Shown here in pieces: positions 6,148 through 13,292 of a stretch of 13,416 nucleotides of DNA. Within the stretch, counting starts at the first letter, position 1. Each line of letters begins with the position of its first letter. Made by a program: the position numbers and the translations under genes. The stretch covers positions 1 to 13,416 of the forward strand of contig JBFWVT010000110.1 in assembly GCA_050246595.1 (NCBI GenBank), read 5' to 3'. Below the pieces are notes generated by a model. It was not told the origin of the DNA, searched no databases, and was given only the letters and a program-made list of their open reading frames with translations. Source of the DNA: DATARH01 sp050246595. Its GTDB lineage: Bacteria > Pseudomonadota > Alphaproteobacteria > ATCC43930 > CGMCC-115725.

Positions 6148-7725
6148 ATGGCAAGGGTGCTGATCGCCGACAAACTGAGCCCGCGCGCGGTCGAGATTTT
6201 CCGGGACCGCGGGGTCGAGGCCGATATCGCGACCGGTCTCGATGCGGCCGAGCTGCGCCGCCGCATCGCCTGCTATGACGGGCTGGCGGTGCGCTCGGCG
6301 ACAAAGGTCACGGCCGAGCTGCTCGCCGCCGCCGACGCGCTGAAAGTCGTCGGACGCGCCGGGATCGGTGTCGACAATATCGACGTGCCGGCGGCGACCG
6401 AGCGCGGCATCGTCGTCATGAACACGCCCTACGGCAACGCGATCACCGCCGCCGAGCACACGATCGCGATGATGTTCGCGCTGGCCCGCCAGATCCCGGC
6501 CGCCGACCGCTCGACACAGACCGGCAAATGGGAGAAATCGCGCTTTATGGGGGTCGAACTGACCGGCAAGACGCTCGGCATCATCGGTTGCGGCAATATC
6601 GGCGCGATCGTCGCCGACCGCGCGCAAGGGCTGAAGATGCGCGTCATCGCCTATGACCCGTTTCTGACGCCCGAGCGCGCCGTCGATCTCGGCGTCGAGC
6701 GCGTGCCGCTCGACGACCTGTTGGCCCGCGCCGATTTTATCACATTGCACACGCCGCTGACCGACGCGACCCGCAACATCATCAATGCCGCGGCGATCGC
6801 GAAGATGAGGCGCGGCGTGCGCATCATCAATTGCGCCCGCGGCGGTCTTGTCGTCGAGGAGGACCTCGCCGCCGCGCTCGACAGCGGCAAGGTCGCCGGC
6901 GCCGCGATCGATGTCTTTGTCGAGGAGCCGGCGATCCGGAACCCGCTGTTCGGCCGCGACACGCTCGTCGCGACCCCGCATCTCGGCGCCGCGACGACCG
7001 AGGCGCAGGAGAACGTGGCGCTACAGATCGCCGAGCAGATGGCCGATTTTCTGCTGACCGGCGCGGTCAGCAACGCGGTCAACATGCCCTCCCTGACCGC
7101 CGAGGAGGCGGCGCGGCTCCGGCCGTACATGGTGCTCGCCGAACAGCTCGGCAGTTTCGCCGGGCAATTGACCGAGACCGGCATCCGCGCGGTCGAGATC
7201 GAATACGAGGGCGCGGTCGCCGAGTTCAACGTCAGGCCGCTGACCGCGACGGCATTGACCGGGCTTCTGGCGCCGCAGCTCGCTTCCGTCAACATCGTCA
7301 ACGCGCCGCTGATCTGCCGCCAACGCGACATCCGGGTCAGCGAGACCCGCCGGGCCGACGCCGGCGACTATCTCAACCGGATCCGGGTCACGGTCACGAC
7401 CGAGCGGCGGCAGCGCTCGGTCGCCGGTACGGTGTTTGCCGGCACCAAGCCGCGCGTCGTCGATATCGAGGGGATTTCGTTCGAAGCCGAACTCGGCCGC
7501 CACGTCCTGTTTGTGCGCAATTACGACAGGCCGGGTTTTATCGGCGGGCTCGGCCGGGTGCTGGGCGAGAGCGAGGTCAATATCGCGACATTTCACCTCG
7601 GTCGCACCGCTCCCGGTCGGGAGGCGATCGCGCTGATCCAGCTCGACCAGGAGTTGCCGCCTTTTCTGATCGACACCGTGTGCCGCCTGCCGAATGTCAT
7701 ACAGGCCAAGGCGATGCGCTTCTGA
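6148..7725 (+). CDS. serA: D-3-phosphoglycerate dehydrogenase
   Basis: SerA oxidises 3-phosphoglycerate to 3-phosphohydroxypyruvate with NAD, the first step of serine synthesis. The 525 residues give the long three-domain form. A substrate domain (1-100 plus 285-315) surrounds a Rossmann NAD domain with GCGNIG (147-152) and the ribose-binding D170. The catalytic trio is R231 (NCARGG), E260 (FVEEP) and H278 (TPHLGAA). An intervening domain (about 320-450) and a C-terminal ACT domain (about 452-525, HVLFVRNYDRPGFIGGLGRVL) follow. The ACT domain is the usual site of serine feedback inhibition. The ATG at 6148, 6 bases after GGAG, was preferred to an in-frame TTG at 6136. A strong hairpin just past the stop closes the transcript. 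Confidence 0.97.
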   Translation: MARVLIADKLSPRAVEIFRDRGVEADIATGLDAAELRRRIACYDGLAVRSATKVTAELLAAADALKVVGRAGIGVDNIDVPAATERGIVVMNTPYGNAITAAEHTIAMMFALARQIPAADRSTQTGKWEKSRFMGVELTGKTLGIIGCGNIGAIVADRAQGLKMRVIAYDPFLTPERAVDLGVERVPLDDLLARADFITLHTPLTDATRNIINAAAIAKMRRGVRIINCARGGLVVEEDLAAALDSGKVAGAAIDVFVEEPAIRNPLFGRDTLVATPHLGAATTEAQENVALQIAEQMADFLLTGAVSNAVNMPSLTAEEAARLRPYMVLAEQLGSFAGQLTETGIRAVEIEYEGAVAEFNVRPLTATALTGLLAPQLASVNIVNAPLICRQRDIRVSETRRADAGDYLNRIRVTVTTERRQRSVAGTVFAGTKPRVVDIEGISFEAELGRHVLFVRNYDRPGFIGGLGRVLGESEVNIATFHLGRTAPGREAIALIQLDQELPPFLIDTVCRLPNVIQAKAMRF

Positions 7726-7733
7726 GGCAATGC

Positions 7734-7764
7734 GAAACCCCGGCCATGGGGGGGCCGGGGTTTC
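7734..7764 (+). terminator. Hairpin terminator after serA
   Basis: A perfect 12-bp stem pairs GAAACCCCGGCC (7734-7745) with GGCCGGGGTTTC (7753-7764) around the loop ATGGGGG. The T run lies inside the descending arm instead of after it, so it may work as a terminator with Rho help or as a 3'-end stabiliser. Confidence 0.7.
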
Positions 7765-7984
7765 AGGGCGCGCCATCCCCGCGCGGGACGGCACAGCCGA
7801 GCACCGCCATTGGGGGAAGCGACGGTGGCGCCGCATAGTGGCACAGTCTCGCCTATAAGTGCAATTAGTCTTTAGGCACGAACTCGACAGTGCGTTCGGC
7901 CAAATCCGCGCGCTCTCCCGCCGCGGCGCGAAATGGTACACAATGGCGCGATGAGCCTGTCACGCCCAACATCGCCTCCCGGTC

Positions 7985-9187
7985 ATGAATGATGCGCCGC
8001 ATCCGGCGCTGCTGCCGGCCGGGTTGTACGATCTGCTGCCGCCCGAGGCCGAGATCGAGGCTGCGGTCACCGGGCGGCTGATCGGCGTGCTCGCGTCGCA
8101 CGGCTATGAGCGCGTCAAGCCGCCGCTGGTCGAGTTCGAGGAGACGCTGCTGACCGGCGCCGGCGGTGCGATGGCAAGCGACACGTTCCGCACAATGGAC
8201 CCGATCTCGCACCGCATGGTCGCGCTGCGCGCCGACATGACGCCGCAGATCGCCCGCATCGCCGCAACCCGGCTGCCGCACCGGCCGCGGCCGGTGCGGC
8301 TGAGCTATGCCGGCCAGGTGTTGCGCGTCAGAGCGACGCAGATGCGTCCCGAGCGCCAGATCGGGCAGGTCGGGGCGGAACTCATCGGCGCCGCCGGTCC
8401 GGCGGCGGATGTCGAGGCGATCGCGGTCGCCGGCGAAGCCTTGACCGCAGTCGGTGTGCCGCATCTGTCGGTGGACATCACATTGCCGACCCTGGTGCCG
8501 GCGATCGCCGAGGCTTACGGCATCGCCGGCGAGCGCGCGGCCGACTTGCGGGCCGCGCTCGACCGCAAGGATGTGGCCGCGGTCGCCTGTCTGGCGGGCG
8601 AGGCGGGCGAATTGCTCGCCTCCCTGGTCGCGGCGGCCGGTCTCGCCGGATCGGTCCGCGCCGCGCTCGACCGGCTCGAATTGCCGGCGCGGGCACGCAT
8701 CGAGCGCGACCGGCTCGGCGCGGTGCTCGATGGGCTGAATGCCGCGATCCCCGGGATCAAGGTCACGGTCGATCCGGTCGAGAACCGCGGCTTCGAATAC
8801 CACACCGGCATCAGTTTCACGTTTTTCGCGCGCGTCGATCCGGCGCTCGGCCCCATGGCGCTCAGTCCAATAGGCGAACTCGGGCGCGGCGGGCGCTATC
8901 AGGCGGGCGACCCGACGGCGCCGGAGCCGGCCACTGGGTTCACGCTCTACACCGACACGATCCTACGCACCTTGCCGGAGCCGCCGCCGCGCCGCCGCCT
9001 GTTCGTGCCGTTCGAGGCGGATCGCGTGCGCGCCCGCGCCCTCCGGGCCGAGGGGTGGAGCACGGTCGCGGCGCTGCAACCCGCTTCCGACTGGTACGAG
9101 GAGGCGCGCCGGCTGGGTTGCGGCCACGTGCTGGACGGCGGCGAGGTGCGTCCCGTTATGCAGAAGGGCGCCGGAGCGGGAGACTGA
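7985..9187 (+). CDS. hisZ: ATP phosphoribosyltransferase regulatory subunit
   Basis: HisZ is a catalytically inactive relative of histidyl-tRNA synthetase that assembles with the short form of HisG to make active ATP phosphoribosyltransferase, the first enzyme of histidine synthesis, and takes part in histidine feedback. The 400 residues show the class II synthetase core in degenerate form: PAGLYDLLPPEA (11-22), LRADMTPQIAR (81-91) in place of the synthetase ATP/histidine loop, RPERQIGQVGAELIG (121-135) as the motif 2 region, and GRGGRY (300-305) in place of motif 3. It lacks a convincing anticodon-binding domain, which with its length argues against HisS. No good ribosome-binding site precedes the ATG; a TATAAG (7854-7859) is the only promoter-like word upstream. 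The stop is one base from the purA start. Confidence 0.92.
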   Translation: MNDAPHPALLPAGLYDLLPPEAEIEAAVTGRLIGVLASHGYERVKPPLVEFEETLLTGAGGAMASDTFRTMDPISHRMVALRADMTPQIARIAATRLPHRPRPVRLSYAGQVLRVRATQMRPERQIGQVGAELIGAAGPAADVEAIAVAGEALTAVGVPHLSVDITLPTLVPAIAEAYGIAGERAADLRAALDRKDVAAVACLAGEAGELLASLVAAAGLAGSVRAALDRLELPARARIERDRLGAVLDGLNAAIPGIKVTVDPVENRGFEYHTGISFTFFARVDPALGPMALSPIGELGRGGRYQAGDPTAPEPATGFTLYTDTILRTLPEPPPRRRLFVPFEADRVRARALRAEGWSTVAALQPASDWYEEARRLGCGHVLDGGEVRPVMQKGAGAGD

Positions 9188-9188
9188 G

Positions 9189-10481
9189 ATGGCCAATGTC
9201 GCGGTCGTCGGCGCCCAGTGGGGCGACGAGGGGAAGGGGAAAATCGTCGATTGGCTGTCGCAGCGCGCCGATGTCGTCGTGCGCTTTCAGGGCGGCCACA
9301 ATGCCGGGCACACGCTGGTGGTCGGCAATGTCGAGTACAAGCTGAGCCTGCTGCCGTCGGGCATCGTGCGGCCCGGCAAGCTGTCGATCATCGGCAACGG
9401 CGTCGTTGTCGATCCCTGGGCATTGCTCGCCGAGATCGAGACGATGCGGGGCAAGGGGCTGGCGATCTCGCCGGAGACCTTGCGCGTCGCCGACAACGCC
9501 GCCCTGATCCTGCCGTCGCACGGCGCGCTCGACCGGACCCGCGAGGAACGCCGGGGCGAGCGCAGGATCGGCACGACCGGCCGCGGTATCGGCCCGGCTT
9601 ACGAGGACAAGGTCGGGCGCCGCGCGGTGCGGATCTGCGACCTGGCCGAGCCAAAGACGTTGGAAGACCGGGTCGATGACCTGCTCTTGCACCACAACGC
9701 GCTGTTGCGCGGACTTGATGCGCCGGAATTCGACCGCGCCGAAATAATCGGCCGGTTGCGCGAGGTCGCGCCAAAGCTCTTGCCCTATGCCGCGCCGGTC
9801 TGGCGATTGCTCGACCAGGCGCGCCGCGCCGGTCGCCGTATTCTGTTCGAAGGCGCGCAGGGCGTGATGCTCGATGTCGATCACGGCACCTATCCCTATG
9901 TGACTTCGTCGAACACGGTCGCGGGTCAGGCGGCGGCCGGTTCCGGCATCGCACCGTCCGCGATCGGCTTTGTGCTCGGCATCACAAAGGCCTACACGAC
10001 ACGGGTCGGCAGCGGTCCGTTCCCGACCGAGCTGACCGATGCGATCGGCCAGACCCTGGGCGATCGCGGGCGCGAGTTCGGCACCGTCACCGGACGGCGG
10101 CGGCGCTGCGGCTGGTTCGATGCGGTGGCGGTGCGGCAGGCGGTCAGGACCGCCGGGATCGACGGCATCGCGTTGACCAAGCTCGATGTGCTCGACGGGT
10201 TCGACGAGATCAGGATCTGCACCGGCTACCGTCTGGACGGGCAAGGCTACGATTACGTTCCGGCCGGCACGGCGGCGCAGGCCGGGATCGAGCCGGTCTA
10301 CGAAACCGCCGAGGGCTGGAAGGAGAGCACGCGCGGCGCGCGCTCCTGGGCCGACCTGCCGGCCACCGCAATCAAGTACATCCGCAGGATCGAAGAACTG
10401 ATCGGCGCGCCGGTGGCGATGCTGTCGACCAGCCCCGAGCGCGACGACACGGTGCTGGTGCGCGACCCGTTCGCCGATTGA
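9189..10481 (+). CDS. purA: Adenylosuccinate synthetase
   Basis: PurA joins aspartate to IMP with GTP, making adenylosuccinate, the committed step to AMP. The 430 residues are full length for the family. Diagnostic segments are the N-terminal P-loop-like GDEGKGK (12-18) with catalytic D13, the catalytic H41 in GGHNAGHT, a central segment from FEGAQGVMLDVDHGTYP through SSNTVAG, TRVGSGPFPTE, and TGRRRRCGWFDA near the IMP site. The gene starts one base after the hisZ stop, with GGGAGA inside the end of hisZ as its ribosome-binding site, so the two are translated from one message. A GC stem with five T follows about 100 bases downstream. Confidence 0.98.
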   Translation: MANVAVVGAQWGDEGKGKIVDWLSQRADVVVRFQGGHNAGHTLVVGNVEYKLSLLPSGIVRPGKLSIIGNGVVVDPWALLAEIETMRGKGLAISPETLRVADNAALILPSHGALDRTREERRGERRIGTTGRGIGPAYEDKVGRRAVRICDLAEPKTLEDRVDDLLLHHNALLRGLDAPEFDRAEIIGRLREVAPKLLPYAAPVWRLLDQARRAGRRILFEGAQGVMLDVDHGTYPYVTSSNTVAGQAAAGSGIAPSAIGFVLGITKAYTTRVGSGPFPTELTDAIGQTLGDRGREFGTVTGRRRRCGWFDAVAVRQAVRTAGIDGIALTKLDVLDGFDEIRICTGYRLDGQGYDYVPAGTAAQAGIEPVYETAEGWKESTRGARSWADLPATAIKYIRRIEELIGAPVAMLSTSPERDDTVLVRDPFAD

Positions 10482-10578
10482 GCAGGCGCGAATTTCCTGC
10501 CCTCATTCTCCAGGGAAACACTGGATAATTCCGGACCGTCGCTTCCGAGCCGGAGAAGATCAGTGACTTGGGCCTCCC

Positions 10579-10601
10579 GGCGGGCGCGTTGCCGCCTTTT
10601 T
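10579..10601 (+). terminator. Probable intrinsic terminator after purA
   Basis: GGCGG (10579-10583) pairs with CCGCC (10592-10596) around an 8-base loop and is followed directly by TTTTT (10597-10601). The stem is short but all G-C, and its position about 100 bases past the purA stop fits the end of the hisZ-purA transcript. Confidence 0.55.
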
Positions 10602-10733
10602 GTTCAATGTCTTCCTAAATACCTTGACGAGAAATTGCATGTGTGTCTCTTTCTTCAAAAAGTCAGAACAATTGCTCCCCTTGGCGAGCGGCCTGGGCGG
10701 ATTCTGGCAAAGACAAAAGAAGGGGGTCCTTTT

Positions 10734-11945
10734 ATGCGTTGGACAGCAAGTTTGGCGGCGGTGGCGCTGATCGCCGCGCTTGCGGGCGGGGTATCTTCCC
10801 GTTCGGCGGATGCGGCGGTCTGCTTTGGCAATTGCGGCACGCTCGGCGCGGACGGCGTGGTCACCGCCCCGCCGGGCGGCACCACCTACGACTACGTCTC
10901 CACCTGGCTCGGTCAGGGCGGACGCGGGCAGATCGCCGGCGTCGCGGGCGGAACCAACGGCTCGGAGCTGATCTCGGATCCGTTCTTCGCCCGGGCCGGC
11001 GACACGATCACCTTCGACTTCAACTACGTAACCTCGGACGGCTCCGGGTTCCCGGACTACGCCTTCGCCTCCCTGCTGCGGCAGGACGGCACGGTGGCCG
11101 ACTATATCTTTACCGCGCGCACGCAGCCCGCCGGCACGATCGTGCCGGGCCAGGGACTGCCGGACGTCACCGCGACGCTGACGCCCGCCTCGGTGGAGAT
11201 CATCCCGGGCGGGCCGACATGGTCGCCGCTCGGAGAGTCCTCGGGTTCGTGCTATGATGCCGGCTGCGGCTACACCGATTGGGTCAACTCCGAGTACACG
11301 GTGGAGGCGGACGGGACCTACCAGCTGCGGTTCGGCGTCGCCAACGCCAATGACACGGCTTTCGACAGCGGACTCGCCTTCAGCGGGCTGAAGCTCGACG
11401 GCTCGCCGATTGGCGACGGCAGTTCCCCCGAGGACCCGCTGCTCCCGGTCGAGATCGACCCTGTCACCGGAGCCTTCAACTTCGTCTTCACCGCGACCCC
11501 AAACCAGGTGGTGTTTGTCGATCCGCCGGTGGCGGTCGGCTACGACTTTGAGGTGACCTCCGGCCCGCTGATCGCCAGCGCTATCTTCCCGGTAATCCCA
11601 GGCAGCTCCGGTCTCTACTCGGTCTATGAACTGGGCACGGACACGCTGCTGTTCGGGAATGTGCTGCCGAACGTCACGATCGACTTTACGACCCTCCCCG
11701 GTTACGCGGGGGGGATAGGCGGGTTTACGCTTGAGGGCATCGCCCCTCAGGCGATGCTCGACCCCGACAACCCCACGGCGTTTGTCACGGGGCTGACCTT
11801 CGTAGGCCCGGGCACCGTCAACCTGAGCCAGACCCCGATCGTGGAGGACTTCACGGCGGTCCCCGAACCCGCCTCGCTGACCCTGCTCGTGGCAGGGTTG
11901 CTGGGCTTTGCCATGGTGAGGCGGGGGAAGGCGGGCGCCGCTTGA
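10734..11945 (+). CDS. PEP-CTERM sorting-domain exported protein
   Basis: The 403 residues begin with a signal peptide (MRWTASL, then a hydrophobic stretch to about residue 20, cleavage near SADAA at 24-28). They end in a PEP-CTERM tail: VPEP (376-379), a hydrophobic helix (about 382-395) and the basic R396-R397. Such proteins are exported by Sec, then cut and probably anchored by an exosortase; no exosortase gene is present here. The body is low in lysine and rich in G/T/D. It contains a carbohydrate-binding-like beta region with NDTAFDSGLAFSGLKLDG (206-223) and four cysteines in two close pairs (C30/C34, C173/C178). A role in exopolysaccharide or surface structure is inferred from the class. 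AAGGGGG (10720-10726) fixes the ATG. The exact domain family is not assigned. Confidence 0.88.
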   Translation: MRWTASLAAVALIAALAGGVSSRSADAAVCFGNCGTLGADGVVTAPPGGTTYDYVSTWLGQGGRGQIAGVAGGTNGSELISDPFFARAGDTITFDFNYVTSDGSGFPDYAFASLLRQDGTVADYIFTARTQPAGTIVPGQGLPDVTATLTPASVEIIPGGPTWSPLGESSGSCYDAGCGYTDWVNSEYTVEADGTYQLRFGVANANDTAFDSGLAFSGLKLDGSPIGDGSSPEDPLLPVEIDPVTGAFNFVFTATPNQVVFVDPPVAVGYDFEVTSGPLIASAIFPVIPGSSGLYSVYELGTDTLLFGNVLPNVTIDFTTLPGYAGGIGGFTLEGIAPQAMLDPDNPTAFVTGLTFVGPGTVNLSQTPIVEDFTAVPEPASLTLLVAGLLGFAMVRRGKAGAA

Positions 11946-11975
11946 GTGCGCGCCAGCACCCGTAAGGTTGCGTCG

Positions 11976-12015
11976 CGGGCGCCGGCGGCCGGGCACCCCC
12001 GGCCGCCGGCACCCG
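11976..12015 (+). terminator. Long GC hairpin after the PEP-CTERM gene
   Basis: GCCGGCGGCCGGG (11981-11993) pairs perfectly over 13 bp with CCCGGCCGCCGGC (11998-12010) around a 4-base loop, and four more pairs (11976-11979 with 12012-12015) extend it past one mismatch. No T run follows, so termination may need Rho or the stem may protect the 3' end. It isolates the PEP-CTERM gene from the next operon. Confidence 0.65.
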
Positions 12016-12091
12016 AGGCGCCTCCTCCACCCTGTTCTTGTTCGATCATCGATCAGCCCGATCGGGATCAGTTTTCAAAAAAATCGTGATG

Positions 12092-12107
12092 TGTGATCCC
12101 CCTCACA
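12092..12107. promoter_or_regulatory. CRP-type binding site (TGTGA-N6-TCACA)
   Basis: TGTGA (12092-12096), six bases, then TCACA (12103-12107) exactly matches the core of the cAMP-CRP consensus. Its centre, 12099.5, is 41.5 bases before 12141, the start predicted from the -10-like TAAGGT (12129-12134), which is the standard class II activator spacing. A run of A (12077-12083) just upstream could act as an UP element. Which Crp/Fnr-family protein of this organism would bind is unknown. Confidence 0.65.
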
Positions 12108-12128
12108 GGGGCTGGCGCGGCGCCGCGC

Positions 12129-12159
12129 TAAGGTGTGACCGCTCAGAGAGCGGTAACAC
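12129..12159 (+). promoter_or_regulatory. -10-like element and long palindrome before the micro-peptide gene
   Basis: TAAGGT (12129-12134) matches three of six -10 bases, including the key first, second and last. Overlapping it, an imperfect palindrome spans 12133-12159: arms ACCGCTC (12138-12144) and GAGCGGT (12148-12154) are perfect, and after one mismatch GTGT (12133-12136) pairs with ACAC (12156-12159). It stops one base before the GGGAGG ribosome-binding site (12160-12165). It could be a repressor operator at the transcription start, or an RNA hairpin affecting translation. Confidence 0.5.
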
Positions 12160-12170
12160 GGGAGGAAATC

Positions 12171-12290
12171 ATGCGTCGCGCTTTTATTGCCCTGATTGCC
12201 ACCCTTCAGCTGCTGGCCGCCGGCGCTCCGGCGCTCGCCTGCCCTGCCGGTTACGGTCCGTGCGGCAGTAAATTCTGCTGTCCAAAATGA
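12171..12290 (+). CDS. 39-residue exported cysteine-rich micro-peptide
   Basis: The reading frame is MRR, then a hydrophobic segment of about 17 residues, then the signal peptidase I motif ALA (21-23), so the predicted mature product is CPAGYGPCGSKFCCPK, 16 residues with four cysteines (C24, C31, C36, C37 of the precursor). The -3 residue is alanine, which argues against a lipoprotein box. GGGAGG (12160-12165) 5 bases before the ATG is an excellent ribosome-binding site. The stop overlaps the start of the next gene as ATGA, so the two are translationally coupled. The spaced cysteines suggest two disulfides or metal binding in the periplasm or outside the cell. I do not recognise a named family; possibilities are a toxin or antimicrobial peptide, a signal, a metal-binding peptide, or a ligand of the coupled membrane protein. 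Confidence 0.8.
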   Translation: MRRAFIALIATLQLLAAGAPALACPAGYGPCGSKFCCPK

Positions 12291-13168
12291 GCAACGGTCA
12301 CGCAAGACGGGCGGAACCGTCACCAACCGGATCGGCCGAGCGGTATCGCTGGCTGGTCTGGACCGTCGTGCCGCTGGCGGCGATCCTGCCCGTAGCGGCC
12401 TATATGCTCGTGTTCGCCACCCCGGAGGACAGCGTCGCCCGCGGCGCCCCCGAGCCGATCGAAGACGCCATCAGGGACATAAAATTCGATCCGCTGCTGC
12501 CCCCCAACCGGCTGCGCGGTCCCGGCGCCATTTACGCGGTCCTCGATGACGGCGCCTACTGGAAGGTCTGCGATGCCGACCCGGAGCTGGTGCGCGACAA
12601 GGTCCGCACCTCCCCGATCCCGAACCAGACCCGCCGCAAACTGGAGAGAGCGGGGCTGTCGATCGCCGGCGATGTCGTGGAAACGCTCAACGCCAGACTG
12701 AGCGCTGCGCGGATCGTCTCGATCGAATACCGGATGACCAATGTCACGATCAGCGAGATCGCAATGCGCGATCTGTATGTCATCCAGAAAGAGCTGATGA
12801 GCGACAGGAATTGCGACGAGATGGTGGGCGAGCTGCTGAAGCGGAACGTGAAGGTCTGTCCCGGATACGCGGCGCTGACCGCGAGCACTTCCTACAAGGT
12901 CAGTATCGACAGCAGCGTGGACAGCGGGGCAGCGGCGCGCACTCCGGTCATCGAGGCGGTGCAGCGGCAGATCGCGTTCGAGACGCAGGGCGAGATCAAG
13001 CTGACCGGCACGCACGAACTGGTCGGACAAGACCTGTATTACGGCATCAAGTTGTCGCCGGTGTGCATCGCGCCGAATACCGCGACGGAACCCACCCGGC
13101 TCGATGATGTCGGCGGCCAGCCATCCGTGAAACTCGCCCCGAACCCTCTACCGCCAGGAAGGGCATGA
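12287..13168 (+). CDS. Single-pass membrane protein with periplasmic domain, unknown function
   Basis: This 293-residue protein has a basic cytoplasmic N-terminus (1-21), one transmembrane helix (about 22-43, WLVWTVVPLAAILPVAAYML) and a periplasmic region of about 250 residues. The periplasmic part begins with a proline-rich linker (45-80), then a compact alpha/beta-looking domain from GAIYAVLDDGAYWKVCDAD to LYYGIKLSPVCIAP, and ends in a proline-rich tail. It holds four cysteines (C95, C176, C191, C260), an even number suited to disulfides. The stretch from IVSIEYRMTNVTISEIA through RDLYVIQKELM looks well structured, but I recognise no enzyme motif or named domain. Its ATG overlaps the stop of the upstream micro-peptide gene, so the two are made together and may act together; being an anchor, receptor or immunity protein are all possible. 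Confidence 0.82.
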   Translation: MSNGHARRAEPSPTGSAERYRWLVWTVVPLAAILPVAAYMLVFATPEDSVARGAPEPIEDAIRDIKFDPLLPPNRLRGPGAIYAVLDDGAYWKVCDADPELVRDKVRTSPIPNQTRRKLERAGLSIAGDVVETLNARLSAARIVSIEYRMTNVTISEIAMRDLYVIQKELMSDRNCDEMVGELLKRNVKVCPGYAALTASTSYKVSIDSSVDSGAAARTPVIEAVQRQIAFETQGEIKLTGTHELVGQDLYYGIKLSPVCIAPNTATEPTRLDDVGGQPSVKLAPNPLPPGRA

Positions 13169-13186
13169 GCGCGCCGCGCCTGCCGC

Positions 13187-13204
13187 CTGCCGCGATACCG
13201 GCAG
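13187..13204 (+). terminator. Weak hairpin after the membrane-protein gene
   Basis: CTGCCG (13187-13192) pairs with CGGCAG (13199-13204) around a 6-base loop, about 20 bases past the stop. There is no T run, so a terminator role is only a possibility. Confidence 0.25.
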
Positions 13205-13292
13205 GAAACGGCGATACGATCCAAACTGAGGCCCCATCCGAAGACAAGTCAGCTTGCCGAGGGCGGTCCCGAAGCGGGTGCTGTCCTAACTG

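Noticed and set aside
7838..7852. TGGCAC-like sigma-54 promoter before hisZ
   Set aside because: The -12 TTGC element is missing at the required spacing.
7951..7992. 13-codon frame (MSLSRPTSPPGHE) overlapping the hisZ start, considered as a histidine attenuator leader
   Set aside because: It has only one histidine codon, no ribosome-binding site and no alternative hairpins, so an attenuator is not supported.
10624..10652. TTGACG as -35 for the PEP-CTERM gene
   Set aside because: The -35 is good, but the hexamer 17 bp downstream is CTCTTT and no better -10 lies at 16-18 bp, so no promoter is called.
12044..12070. GATCA repeated three times and a CCCGATCGGG palindrome upstream of the CRP-type site
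   Set aside because: The repeats are short and irregularly spaced in a GATC-rich genome, and could not be separated from chance.
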